Below, piece after piece: positions 50,531 to 60,300 of a stretch of 64,000 nt of DNA. Positions within the stretch are counted from its first letter, which is position 1; the number at the start of each line of letters is the position of its first letter. The position numbers and the translations under genes were made by a program. A model generated the notes under the pieces. That model was not told where the DNA came from. It searched no databases and worked only from the letters and a program-made list of their open reading frames with translations. The stretch comes from Frankia sp. AgB1.9 (GTDB lineage Bacteria; Actinomycetota; Actinomycetes; Frankiales; Frankiaceae): the NCBI RefSeq assembly GCF_016786355.1, contig NZ_JADWYX010000017.1, forward strand, positions 1-64,000, in the 5' to 3' direction.

Positions 50531-53500
50531 ATGAGCAGCGACTGGCAGGTGCTGGGCCTCGACGCCGATCCGACACCGGGAGACCCTGAGGCCGTCCATG
50601 CGCTTGCCACCCGGTTGGGGCGCAACGCGACGACGGCCGACGACGGAACCCGACGGCTGCGCACGGTCGCGGCCGGGGGCGGCGACCTGGCGATGCGGGG
50701 CGACTACGCGGCCAGCTACACCGGCGCGTTCGACGATCTCCCGGGCCAGCTGGCCAAGCTTGCCCGTGCCTACCGCGACTGCGGCACGGCGCTGTCCGCC
50801 TACGCCACCACGCTCGGGCGCGCGAAGTCCCAGGCCGGCGCCGCGCTACGACAGGGCCTCGACGCCCATACCCGCTACCAGGGCGCGATCGCCCGGGTCC
50901 AGACGATGCTGCCGGCCGAGCGGGCGCTGCTGCTGTGGCCGAACGACGAGCTCAGCCCGGGCTCGATCGCGGCCGCGACCGCCGACCTGACGGTGCCGAA
51001 CGTGGCCGACCAGGTGCGGGTGGTCGCCCGGCAGGGCGAGGACGCCCGCCACGACCGTGACCTCGCGGCCCGGTTGGCCCGGGACGCCGCCAGCCTGCGC
51101 GGCGGCGCGGCCAGGACCTGCGCCGACGGGATCGACACCGCGCTGCGGGACAGCGGGATCAAGAACCGGCCTTGGTACCTCAAGGCGTGGGACAGCACCC
51201 GCCACGTCGTCACCGAGCCGTTCACGTCCTGGCACAACTTCGTCGGGTTCTGCGCTGACGTCGCACTCGTCGTGGGCGTCGCGGCGATGGTGATCTCCGG
51301 TCCGGCCGGCTGGATCCTCGGTGCCGTCGTGTTGGGCGCGGGCGCCGTCGTGCTCACGGACGCGCTGCGCCGATATGGCCGCGGCCAGGCATCGCTCGGC
51401 GAGGTGCTGATAGACGCGGTCGGCGTCATCCCCGGTGGCCGAGGCGCGGCCGAGGGCGCGCGCGGGCTCGGTGAGGCCGCACGGGCCGTCCGCGCGGGCC
51501 GCGGCGGTTCGCGGATCGTGACCGCGGCCCTGCGCGCGGGACGGGCGCGGCCGCTGGCGACCCTTGGCCGCCGGCTCGGGACCGCCACGCCACGCGGCCT
51601 GGAGGAGGCCGGCCGGATCCGCGGTCCGCTGCGGCGCGCGGAGGTGTACGCGAAGGGGGCCTGGTGCCGGGTCACCGGCCGCGACCCGATCGACCTGGCC
51701 AGCGGCCAGATGATCCTCGACCAGGACGACGTCGAGCTACCCGGCGTCCTGTCGTGGACGCTGCGGCGCACCTATCAGTCGGGCTACACCGCCGGCCGCT
51801 GGTTCGGCGCCGGCTGGAGCTCCACGGTGGACCTGCGGTTGGAGGTCGACGCCGTCGGCGTCTGCTTCGCGGCGGCGGACGGGGTCACGCTCGCTTTCCC
51901 GCATCCGACGCCGGGCGGACCCCCCGTGCTGCCCGAGGCGGGGCCACGGCTGGAGCTGGCGCTCGACGAGGCCGGCCATTACACGATCCTGGACGCGGCC
52001 GCCGGCCACAGCTACCGGTTCGCGGTTCCCGCCGACGGCCAGCGCGAGGTGGCGTTGCCGCTGGCCGCGGTCGTCGACCGCAACGGCAACCGGATCGAGC
52101 TCGGCTACGACGCCGACGGCGACCTCGCCCAGCTCAGCCATTCCGGCGGCTACCAGCTCACCGTGCGGACCGACGGCCACCGGATCGTGGCCGTCGGCGC
52201 CGCAACGGCCGAGGGCGAGCAGACTCTGGTCCGCTACGGCTACGACGCGACCGGCCAGCTCACCCAGGTGATCAACTCGTCGGGCCGGGCGCTGCGGTTC
52301 GACTACGACCCCGACGGTCGGATCGTCCGCTGGCTCGATCGCAACGGCACCGAGTACCGCTACACCTACGACGCCACCGGCCGGGTCGTGCGTACCGCCG
52401 GCTCGGACGACTACCTCGCCGGAACACTCGCCTACGACGACGAACGCCACGTCACGACGGAGACGAACTCCCTGGGGCAGGTCACCGCGCACCACTTCAC
52501 CGATCGGCTGCGCCCCGCGCGCCAGGTCGACCCGCTCGGCAGGGTGACCACCTTCGGCTGGGACCGCTTCGACAACCGGACGACTGTCACCGATCCCCTC
52601 GGCCGCACGGTGCGCTGCCGCTACGACGACGTCGGCAACCTCGTCGCGGTCGAGCGGCCGGATGGCACCCGAACCACGACGACCTGGAACGCGCAGCGCC
52701 GGCCGCTGGCATCCGTGGACGCCGACGGCGCCCGCTGGGAGCGCGAGTACGACATCCGCGGCAACCTGATCGCCGTCGTCGACCCGACCGGTGCCCGCAC
52801 CGAACTCGTCCACGACGACCGTGGCCGGCTGATCGCGGTCACCGACGCCCTCGGCCAGCTGACCCAGGTCGAGACCGACGCCGCCGGCCTGCCGATCGCC
52901 GTGATCGACCCGGCCGGCGCGGTCACCACCTGGGACCGTGACGCCCTCGGCCGCGTGGTCGCGACGACCGACCCGCTCGGCGGCGTCACCCGCCTCTCCT
53001 GGACACCCGAGGGCAAGCTGGCCAGCCGCAGTTTCCCCGACGGGACCGCCGACGCCTACCGGTACGACCCGGAGGGAAACCTCGTCGAACAGGTCGATCC
53101 GGCCGGCTTCACCACCCGCACCGAGTACACCCATTTCGATCTTCCGACGGTGTGCACGAGCCCCAACGGCAGCCGGATGGCCTACGGCTACGACACCGAA
53201 CTCCGGCTGACCAGCGTCACCAACCCGCAGGGACTGCGCTGGAGCTACGAGTACGACGCCGCCGGCCAGCTCGTCGCCGAGACCGACTTCAACGGCCGAA
53301 CGATCCGCTACGGCTACGACGCCGCCAGCCAGCTGATCGAGCGGACAAACGGCGCTGGCGAGACCGTCACCTTCGCCCGGGACTCGTGTGGGGACATCGT
53401 CGCTAGATCCGGTCCGGGCGGCGTCACCACGTTCGCCTACGACGCCGGCGGCCGAGTCGTACGTGCCACCAGCCCGGACGCCGAGGTCGTCTTCGAGCGC

Positions 53501-55246
53501 GACGTCCTCGGCCGTGTCACCGCGGAGAGCTGCGACGGGCGCCGCCTGACGTCGCGATACGACCCGTTGGGCCACCGAACCCGGCGCACCACCCCGTCGG
53601 GCGCCGTCAGCGCCTGGGAACACGACGCCGCCGGCCGCCCGCTGACGCTGCGCACGGCCGGCCAGCTCCTGACGTTCACCCATGACGCGGCCGGGCACGA
53701 GCTCGAACGCCACCTCGCCCGCGACGCCCCCGGCGGCGCCGAGGTCCTGCTCGCCCAGCGGTGGGACGCGAGGGATCAGCTCCGCTCCCAGGCGCTGGTC
53801 GCCGGTCCGGCTGGCTTTGCCGGCCCGGGCCTCGCGGAGCCTGGGCAGCCGCCCGGCACCTCCAGGCTTCTGCAACGCCGCGACTTCACCTACACCTCGG
53901 ACGGCTACCTCGCCGAGACCGACGATCTCCTGGCCGGCGTGCGCCACTTCGAGCTCGACGCGATGCGCCGCGTCACCGCCGTCCGGGGCGCCGCCTGGGC
54001 GGAGCGCTACGCCTACGACCCGGCCGGCAACCTCACGGGCGCCGCGTGGCCGGCGTCTGTCGACCCCGACACCGCCGACGAACAGGGCGAGCGCCGTTAT
54101 GACGGCACGCTGATCCGTCAGGCTGGCACGACCCGCTACGAGCACGACGCGCAAGGCCGGGTAACCCTGCGCCAGCAGCTCCACGCCCCCGGGGAAACCG
54201 ACGAGTGGCGGTACACCTGGGACGCCGACGATCGCCTGACCGCCGTCACCACCCCCGACGGCACCGTCTGGCAATACCGCTACGACGGCTTCGGCCGCCG
54301 CATTGCCAAACAACGTCTCAGCAGCGCCGGCGACATCATCGAACAGATCACCTTCGTCTGGGATGGCCTCGTACTCGCCGAACAGCACCACACGGTCCAT
54401 ACCGCGCAGGGCGAAACCGGCGGCCCGGCTACCGCGACAACGGTCACCACCTGGGACTGGGAACCCAACACGTTCCGACCTCTCACCCAGTCCGAACGCC
54501 ACCCCACCGGCGGCCAAGCCCCTTCTGCGAGCTCTCGGCCAGACGACCCCGATCAGGCCTGGTACGACGCCCGGTTCCACGCCATCATCACCGACCTGAT
54601 CGGCACCCCAACCGAGCTGGTCGACCCCGACGGGCGCCTAGCCTGGCACTCCCACTCGACGCTCTGGGGCGTCTCCCCACCATCCACCCCGACCACGACC
54701 GACTGCCCGCTACGCTTCCCCGGCCAGTACCACGACCCCGAAACCGGCCTCAACTACAACTTCCACCGCTATTACGACCCAGCGACAGCGCGTTACGGGA
54801 CGTCCGACGCATTGGGACTCTCCCCTTCATCCAATCCTTGGACCTACGTAACGAACCCGCAAATTTGGCTGGACCCCTTCGGACTTGCTCCATGCAAGGA
54901 TTTCCTCCACGCATTCGGCAACGCACAAGGACCTCGAGCCCCTCGTCTCGGGAAAGATTTCGACGTCAGCCCCGACGGCATGATAATTCCACAGGAACCC
55001 CCCGAGGTGAAAGGGGCCTCAACATTCGCAGACGTCACGAATGTGCCGGTGCGTGGAATATATCATTCCATACCCGCCGACACCCCGATGCCAGATGGGA
55101 TCGGACTCATTCGAGATGGCAGAGATGCCGGCGGCATACACTTTCCGACCCACGCAAGCATATATCCAACAAAACCGATGAAACCAGAAGATTTTGTAGA
55201 TAAATTCCTCGGGCTACCCTGGAAACGCGCCGGAAGAAAGAACTAG
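50531..55246 (+). CDS. Giant RHS polymorphic toxin, type VII linked
   Basis: This is a 1571-residue toxin. Residues 1-230 are helical, like a type VII targeting domain. Two hydrophobic segments follow at about 238-285 (VALVVGVAAMVISGPAGWIL and further). A DUF6531 region starts near 386 (DPIDLASGQM, RRTYQSGY), and many YD repeats fill about 520-1390 (YGYDATGQL, YDERHVTTET, YAYDPAGNL). The RHS core ends NYNFHRYYDPATARYG and DPFGLAPC near 1455, where the shell is expected to release the tip. The last 115 residues are A+T-richer and unlike the rest. They form the toxin domain, with GIYHSIPADTPMPDG and GGIHFPTHASIYP as notable parts; no known toxin family was recognised. Confidence 0.9.
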   Translation: MSSDWQVLGLDADPTPGDPEAVHALATRLGRNATTADDGTRRLRTVAAGGGDLAMRGDYAASYTGAFDDLPGQLAKLARAYRDCGTALSAYATTLGRAKSQAGAALRQGLDAHTRYQGAIARVQTMLPAERALLLWPNDELSPGSIAAATADLTVPNVADQVRVVARQGEDARHDRDLAARLARDAASLRGGAARTCADGIDTALRDSGIKNRPWYLKAWDSTRHVVTEPFTSWHNFVGFCADVALVVGVAAMVISGPAGWILGAVVLGAGAVVLTDALRRYGRGQASLGEVLIDAVGVIPGGRGAAEGARGLGEAARAVRAGRGGSRIVTAALRAGRARPLATLGRRLGTATPRGLEEAGRIRGPLRRAEVYAKGAWCRVTGRDPIDLASGQMILDQDDVELPGVLSWTLRRTYQSGYTAGRWFGAGWSSTVDLRLEVDAVGVCFAAADGVTLAFPHPTPGGPPVLPEAGPRLELALDEAGHYTILDAAAGHSYRFAVPADGQREVALPLAAVVDRNGNRIELGYDADGDLAQLSHSGGYQLTVRTDGHRIVAVGAATAEGEQTLVRYGYDATGQLTQVINSSGRALRFDYDPDGRIVRWLDRNGTEYRYTYDATGRVVRTAGSDDYLAGTLAYDDERHVTTETNSLGQVTAHHFTDRLRPARQVDPLGRVTTFGWDRFDNRTTVTDPLGRTVRCRYDDVGNLVAVERPDGTRTTTTWNAQRRPLASVDADGARWEREYDIRGNLIAVVDPTGARTELVHDDRGRLIAVTDALGQLTQVETDAAGLPIAVIDPAGAVTTWDRDALGRVVATTDPLGGVTRLSWTPEGKLASRSFPDGTADAYRYDPEGNLVEQVDPAGFTTRTEYTHFDLPTVCTSPNGSRMAYGYDTELRLTSVTNPQGLRWSYEYDAAGQLVAETDFNGRTIRYGYDAASQLIERTNGAGETVTFARDSCGDIVARSGPGGVTTFAYDAGGRVVRATSPDAEVVFERDVLGRVTAESCDGRRLTSRYDPLGHRTRRTTPSGAVSAWEHDAAGRPLTLRTAGQLLTFTHDAAGHELERHLARDAPGGAEVLLAQRWDARDQLRSQALVAGPAGFAGPGLAEPGQPPGTSRLLQRRDFTYTSDGYLAETDDLLAGVRHFELDAMRRVTAVRGAAWAERYAYDPAGNLTGAAWPASVDPDTADEQGERRYDGTLIRQAGTTRYEHDAQGRVTLRQQLHAPGETDEWRYTWDADDRLTAVTTPDGTVWQYRYDGFGRRIAKQRLSSAGDIIEQITFVWDGLVLAEQHHTVHTAQGETGGPATATTVTTWDWEPNTFRPLTQSERHPTGGQAPSASSRPDDPDQAWYDARFHAIITDLIGTPTELVDPDGRLAWHSHSTLWGVSPPSTPTTTDCPLRFPGQYHDPETGLNYNFHRYYDPATARYGTSDALGLSPSSNPWTYVTNPQIWLDPFGLAPCKDFLHAFGNAQGPRAPRLGKDFDVSPDGMIIPQEPPEVKGASTFADVTNVPVRGIYHSIPADTPMPDGIGLIRDGRDAGGIHFPTHASIYPTKPMKPEDFVDKFLGLPWKRAGRKN

Positions 55247-55247
55247 A

Positions 55248-55736
55248 ATGGAACCCTGGGAAGACCTGGTGGAAGCCGAGAACGCGTTCATTGCTGCGAG
55301 GATGCGACTATTCAAGGTCGACATCAAATCCCAGCTTCGGCAGGCGCTCGGAACTCGGCGAGGGCGGGCTACCGCATTGCGGGTACTACACGAAGGTCCA
55401 GAATCACTAACGATGGACCTTATCGACGATGTCTTTGATGCGGCGATCGGCGCCACCGATGACATCCTATTTGCGCGGGACGCTCTTCGTCGCGTCGACC
55501 CGGGGTGGCTGGCTATCGCATTGCGCCCCCTCATCGCGAGACATTTCATGGAGCCGACAGAGCCAATCGATTGGCTCGACTACAGATGCGTGGCCGACCT
55601 CCTAGATGATCTCAAGCAGATCAACCTTCTCAACATCTTCATCAAGTGGGCATCAGAGGTCGATGACCCCGAGGTACAGGACGTTGTGGACGACTATCGC
55701 GACCTACCCGGCCAGGAGAACTCGGAGAGCCTGTAG
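55248..55736 (+). CDS. Probable immunity protein for the RHS toxin
   Basis: This is a 162-residue acidic, helical protein (ENAFIAARMRLFKVDIKSQL, LDYRCVADLLDDLKQINLLN, IKWASEVDDPEVQDVVDDYR) with no signal peptide. Its ATG is 1 nt after the toxin stop, and its lower GC matches the toxin tip. Toxin tip and immunity gene are normally exchanged as one cassette, so identity is inferred from position, size and composition. No immunity family recognised. Confidence 0.75.
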   Translation: MEPWEDLVEAENAFIAARMRLFKVDIKSQLRQALGTRRGRATALRVLHEGPESLTMDLIDDVFDAAIGATDDILFARDALRRVDPGWLAIALRPLIARHFMEPTEPIDWLDYRCVADLLDDLKQINLLNIFIKWASEVDDPEVQDVVDDYRDLPGQENSESL

Positions 55737-55851
55737 CAACACACAGGCCAAGCCTCGACGAGTTCGCTGCGGTAGTGAACGTAGTCGAAGAATCGCTTCG
55801 ACTGGTCGACATGATCTTGTGTCGCTGCCGGTGCGTCGAGACGTGCCGGGT

Positions 55852-56787
55852 TTAGGGGACAGCGCAGGTGGAACGGGAGCAGCGGCGTGGAGAGGATGAC
55901 CAACCGGCGCGTTGGAGGAGGATCGCGACCTCTGCGGCGACATCGCAGGGGGTTTCGAAGATCGCGGCCGAGCCGTAGCGCAGTGGCTGGTCGCCGACCA
56001 GTATCGCCTCGTTGTCGGCGCGACGGTCACGCGTCTGCGCATGAGCTGGATGGGCTATCGCGCCGTCGAGTTCCACTCGAAGGCGGTACTCGCGGTAGAA
56101 CACGTCGTCCCGCCGGTGGCCTCCTCTACGAGGTCGAGCAGCCTGGCGTTCGGCGGAAGGCAGAGCGTGGGCTCGCTCGACGTCACGCAGGTACCTGACT
56201 TCCAGCAACGAATGGCAGCCCAACTCGACGTCTTGCGCTGCGGCCGCCAGTGGGGCCCGCCAGCGCATCTTCGGCCGTACGTCCATCGTGCCTTTAAGAC
56301 GCTCGGCGGTCGTGAGCCGGGCACCGACAGCTCGCGCCAACCAGCTGATCGCCTCGTCGAGATTCCGGGAACATTGGGTCAGGTCGACGACAGCCTCTTC
56401 GAATCGGCTCTGCGGCGGACTTTTCACCGGATGCCGGGCCAAAGTGCTTCGATGGCTCCGATGCATCCGAACTCCGGCGACCGGGCGAGGGCTACGCGGA
56501 TGCGGCACAGTGACATGGATAATTGGACTTGGTCGGTCTACTAGCCCCGTCAATTCTGCCACCGTGTAGTGGCTGAGCATCGCTCCCTCGCCAGCCTGCA
56601 GCACGGCCGCCCAGAGCTGGGCTTCGCGGGGTAGCGGGCCACTAAACGTGGCATAAATCCCTGGGAAAACACACGACCAGCGACCCCCGGAAATATTGGC
56701 CCTAATATGACCCCGAGTGACCCCACTCCCGAGCGCCTGTTCCAGACTGATGATTCCGCATTGCAACCCGACCAGCTCCTCGACCAT
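55852..56787 (-). CDS. AbiEi-like antitoxin/DUF559 nuclease-fold protein
   Basis: This is a 311-residue protein of a type common in actinobacteria. The N-terminal winged helix (VEELVGLQCGIISLEQALGS, then LSHYTVAELTGLVDR) resembles the AbiEi antitoxin domain. The C-terminal part resembles the DUF559/very-short-patch-repair endonuclease fold: RLRVELDGAIAHPA, RDRRADNEAILVGDQPLRYG and CDVAAEVAILLQRAGW. No AbiEii nucleotidyltransferase toxin gene is adjacent. The ATG at 56787 fits the domain; the longer frame to 57138 runs through a large hairpin and is rejected. Confidence 0.78.
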   Translation of the reverse strand: MVEELVGLQCGIISLEQALGSGVTRGHIRANISGGRWSCVFPGIYATFSGPLPREAQLWAAVLQAGEGAMLSHYTVAELTGLVDRPSPIIHVTVPHPRSPRPVAGVRMHRSHRSTLARHPVKSPPQSRFEEAVVDLTQCSRNLDEAISWLARAVGARLTTAERLKGTMDVRPKMRWRAPLAAAAQDVELGCHSLLEVRYLRDVERAHALPSAERQAARPRRGGHRRDDVFYREYRLRVELDGAIAHPAHAQTRDRRADNEAILVGDQPLRYGSAAIFETPCDVAAEVAILLQRAGWSSSPRRCSRSTCAVP

Positions 56788-56870
56788 CCACCCAGAATGC
56801 TTGTCTTCCACCGCCGATACAACCAAGCAGGCCAATCTGTGGAAACCGCGCCCCCTGTGGACAGGCCGGC

Positions 56871-56928
56871 TTCGTGATCGGGTGGATTCGGGGTCGCCAG
56901 GGCTACCCCGAATCCACCCGATCACGAA
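56871..56928. repeat. Perfect 24-bp stem-loop
   Basis: The arms 56871-56894 and 56905-56928 are perfectly complementary over 24 bp (starting TTCGTGATCGGGTGGATTCG), with a 10-nt loop. It lies 84 bp upstream of the AbiEi/DUF559-like gene start. The conservation of both arms implies selection or a recent insertion. Confidence 0.8.
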
Positions 56929-57170
56929 AATGCCAGCCGGCGTTGCTCTGCGGTCGGTGGCCAGGTCGGTCACGCAGCCCATCCAATCGGTCGGCCAACA
57001 ACCAGTCGCTCGGCCTAACCCGGCCGCTCGACCCAGAACCGGCCGTTCGGCCCAATTCGGCCGCCCGGCGCGTTCGATCGATCGGCCCACTGCGCCGGAG
57101 CCCGAGGTTCGTGTGGAGCGAGACCTCGAGTGCCGCATCTGACGAGGTCGGCCTCGTCCCTAGACCGGCA

Positions 57171-57245
57171 AGATCGCTGTTTTCGCCCTCGCGTGGCTGT
57201 AACTAGGACGGTTTTGTGACCACGTGAGAGCCAAAACGGCGATCA
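57171..57245. repeat. 75-bp intergenic palindrome, copy D
   Basis: The left arm reads AGATCGCTGTTTTCGCCCTC and the reverse of the right arm begins TGATCGCCGTTTTGGCTCTC. Unlike copies A-C it lies between two leftward genes, just after the EccC-like gene's 3' end and beyond the AbiEi-like gene's upstream hairpin. Confidence 0.75.
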
Positions 57246-57363
57246 AGCCAGCGGCTGGCCTGGCCGGACCCGGCACTGGGAATTTTCCGCGCATTTCGGC
57301 CATGCGGGCGACGCCGCCCGTATTGACCAAGATCCAGATTGAGCTCAGTCCAGCGCTACTGGG

Positions 57364-60300
57364 TCAGGTTGCGAGCTGGATCAAGGTTGCGGTTCCGCGG
57401 ATGGTGAGGTAGGCCCGGCCTGGCGGGGTGGGGAAGAGTTGGTCGGGTTCGAGGCGGAGGTTGTGTTCGCGGGCGGTGTGCGGGGAGGTCGGGGTTAGCA
57501 GGAGGAGGCCGCCGGACGTCCTGATCTCGTTGGTTACCTTGAGCAGGGACCGGCGCTGGCCGTTGAGGATGGGTGTGGCGTCGCCGCACAGGATGAGGGC
57601 TTTGTGGCCGGCTGCGGCTGGGCTAGCGGCTTCTTCGAGCAGGGTGCGGGCATCGGCGAAGTTGACGACCGTCGGCTCGATGGTGAGGTGGTCGCAGTCG
57701 TCCACGATCACGGCGAAACGGCTGTCGCCGAAGGTCTCGGCGGCTTCGCGGAGTTGAGTGTCCTTGACGTCGCCGGCGCGGACGAGGCGGATACCCGGGT
57801 CATCGTTGCCGAGAAGGGCAGGGAGCGGCGATCTTGGCGGCGCGACGACCAGAGCGCCGACGCCGAGACGGCGAAGGCCCTGGACGATGGTCGCGGCCGC
57901 GGTCGTGCGGCCCGAGCCGGGCGGGCCGGAGACGAGCAGGGCGTGCGGTCCCGGACCGAACAGGTCGAGACCGACGGTCGCCACGTCCTTTCCCCCGATG
58001 CCGAGCGGGAGCCAGGTCGGGGAGGGTGCGGGATGTAGCGCCGGAAGCTCGTCGGATCGCACTCGGGTCGGCATCGACGGAAATTGGCGCGGCAGTCCGA
58101 ATGCCAACGGAGCGACCGCGGTCGGCGGCACGAATGCCCGCCGGTGGGTCGCCGACGCGAAGTCGGCCGGTGGACGGACGCCATCCGCGTTGACGGCCGG
58201 GCTGCTCTCGGAACCGCTGGCCATCCCGAGTTGTCGAGCGAAGCCGGCCCGGTCAGGCTCCGGCCTGCGGTCCGGGCCGCGGGCGTCGTCAACGGCAGGC
58301 CCGAGCCTGAGCTGGGTGACGTACTCGGTCAGGCGGGCCGCCGAGAGGTGGGAACGGGCCAGTTGGAGGTGGGTACCGGTCGCGGCGTCGACGGCCCGGC
58401 CGGGGAGGTCGGGCGGGCTCGCGGTGCCGGTCGGGTAGTGCAGTCGGCGCAGTTCCTCTTTGCCAAACGGCAGCAGAAGCCGGCGGGTGAACAAGGCCGC
58501 CGTTCGGCCGCCGGCGAGATCCTGGCCGCCGAGCAGGATGACGTGAACTCCGACCGGTGGTCCGGCCGCGATCACCTCGCGTAGTTCCTGCAACGGGGTC
58601 GTCTCTACGAAATTCGGGTCGGCCCGGTTCTCGAAGTACTCCCAGCCGTCGACGATCAGCACGATCCACGGCCGCCGCCCGCCCCCGCCTGGCCCAGCGG
58701 CCGTGGGCCCGCCCCCGGTGCCGCCATGGCCGGCCGGCCCCGCGCGGGTGGACAGCCGAGTGGTGACCTCTTCGAGCAGCCAGGCGGCCAGTCGGCGGAT
58801 GCGGTCAGGTTCCGCGGTGGAGACGACGGCGCCGCAGTGTGGCAGCGCCCCGTAGGCGTCGAGGCCAGCCGGTTGTCGTTCGATGACGTAGACATGCGCC
58901 TCGTCGGGCCGAAACCGTGCGGCCATACCGGTGATGAGCGCGGCGGCGAGCGTGGTGCGGCCGCTTTGCGGTCCGCCCGCGGCCAGGAGCCGGTCGGTGC
59001 CGGCAAGGTCGAAGACCAGCGGCGGTTGTGCCTGAACGGCCGGCTCGTCGGCCAGGCCGACGGGGATCTCCGTAGCGCCGGCCGGTGTCGTCGCGGCGGC
59101 GGCCAGGTCGGCGATGGTCAGGTCAGCGGGCAACGGTGGCAGCAGCGGCCGGAACGGTGCCGGTAGGTCCGCCCGGGCCGCCGCCTCCTCGATGGCGCGG
59201 ATAGTCAGCGTCTGGTCGGTGGCGGCGCCCCCGTGGTCGACCTTCTCCTCTGGCCGCGGCAGGCCGAGCGCGCCCCAGTCGACCACGCGGACCCGGGCAG
59301 GGGGCGCGCCGTCGGCGGGGGGCGGGTCGCCGAGGTAGCCAGACTGGAACGGCCGCGGCGCGCGGGTCTCGTCCTTGGTGAAGAGGATCATGCCGCGTCC
59401 GCGCAGGCGGCCCGGGATGGCCGCCGCATCGGGAACACCGAGGACCTCGACGCTGTCAGCCGGCTCGTTCTGCCGCAGGGTGATCCGCAGGTCGATGTTG
59501 TTCTTCAGCTCGGCGGAGAGCTTTCCCTGCAGCGACTGGGTCGCCAGTACCAGGTGCATGCCCAGCGATCGCCCCTTGCCAGCGACGTTGACCAACTCAC
59601 GCAGAAAGTCTGGCGAGGTCTCCAGCACCCGGGCGAACTCGTCGAACACCAGCACAAGCCGCGGCAACGGCGCCGTCGGGCGGCCACTACGTCGGGCACG
59701 CCAGTACTCGTCGATCTCGCCGCCGTGCCGCGCGAGGAGCCGTTCCCGCCGGTGGACCTCGGCTCGGACCGAGGCGAGCACGCGCCGGGCGGCCGCCTGG
59801 TCGAACACGTCGGCCGGCGTCTCCCCGGTCGAGCGCAGCAGCGCGACCACATGGGGGCAGTTCTCGAAGGGCAGGAACGCGCTGCCGCCCTTGAAGTCGA
59901 TGAGCACCAGGTTCAGCTCGTCCGGCGTGTTCGCCAGCAGCAGGGACGTCACCAGCGTCTGCAGCAGGATGCTCTTGCCCGCGCCGGTCGCGCCGCCGAG
60001 CATGGTGTGCGGTCCCTGGCCGGCAAGGTCGATGGTGACGGGCCCGTCGGCGTCGGCGCCGAGAACGACGCGGGTGGTCGGTCCCGGCGCGGCGGCCCAC
60101 AGCTCGGCGACGGCGCCGGCGCTCGGCCGTTGGATGCCGACCAGGTCGAGGAGCCGGACCTGCCTGGGAATGCTTGCCGTTGTGCCGCCGAGGCTCAGCC
60201 GGTCCCGCATCGGCGCGATCGCGCGGGCGAGCTCCTCGGCCAGCTCGGTGTCGAGCCCCTCGGCGACACCGTGTAACGGCGGCTCGCCCCGCCCGCGTGT

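Noticed and set aside
51737-54580. 947-codon antisense frame inside the RHS gene
   Set aside because: It is a mirror of regular YD-repeat codons, lacks a start signal and has no recognisable domain.
54880-55246. Naming the RHS tip as an ADP-ribosyltransferase or deaminase
   Set aside because: No catalytic triad or zinc motif of those families could be placed; the similarity was too vague.
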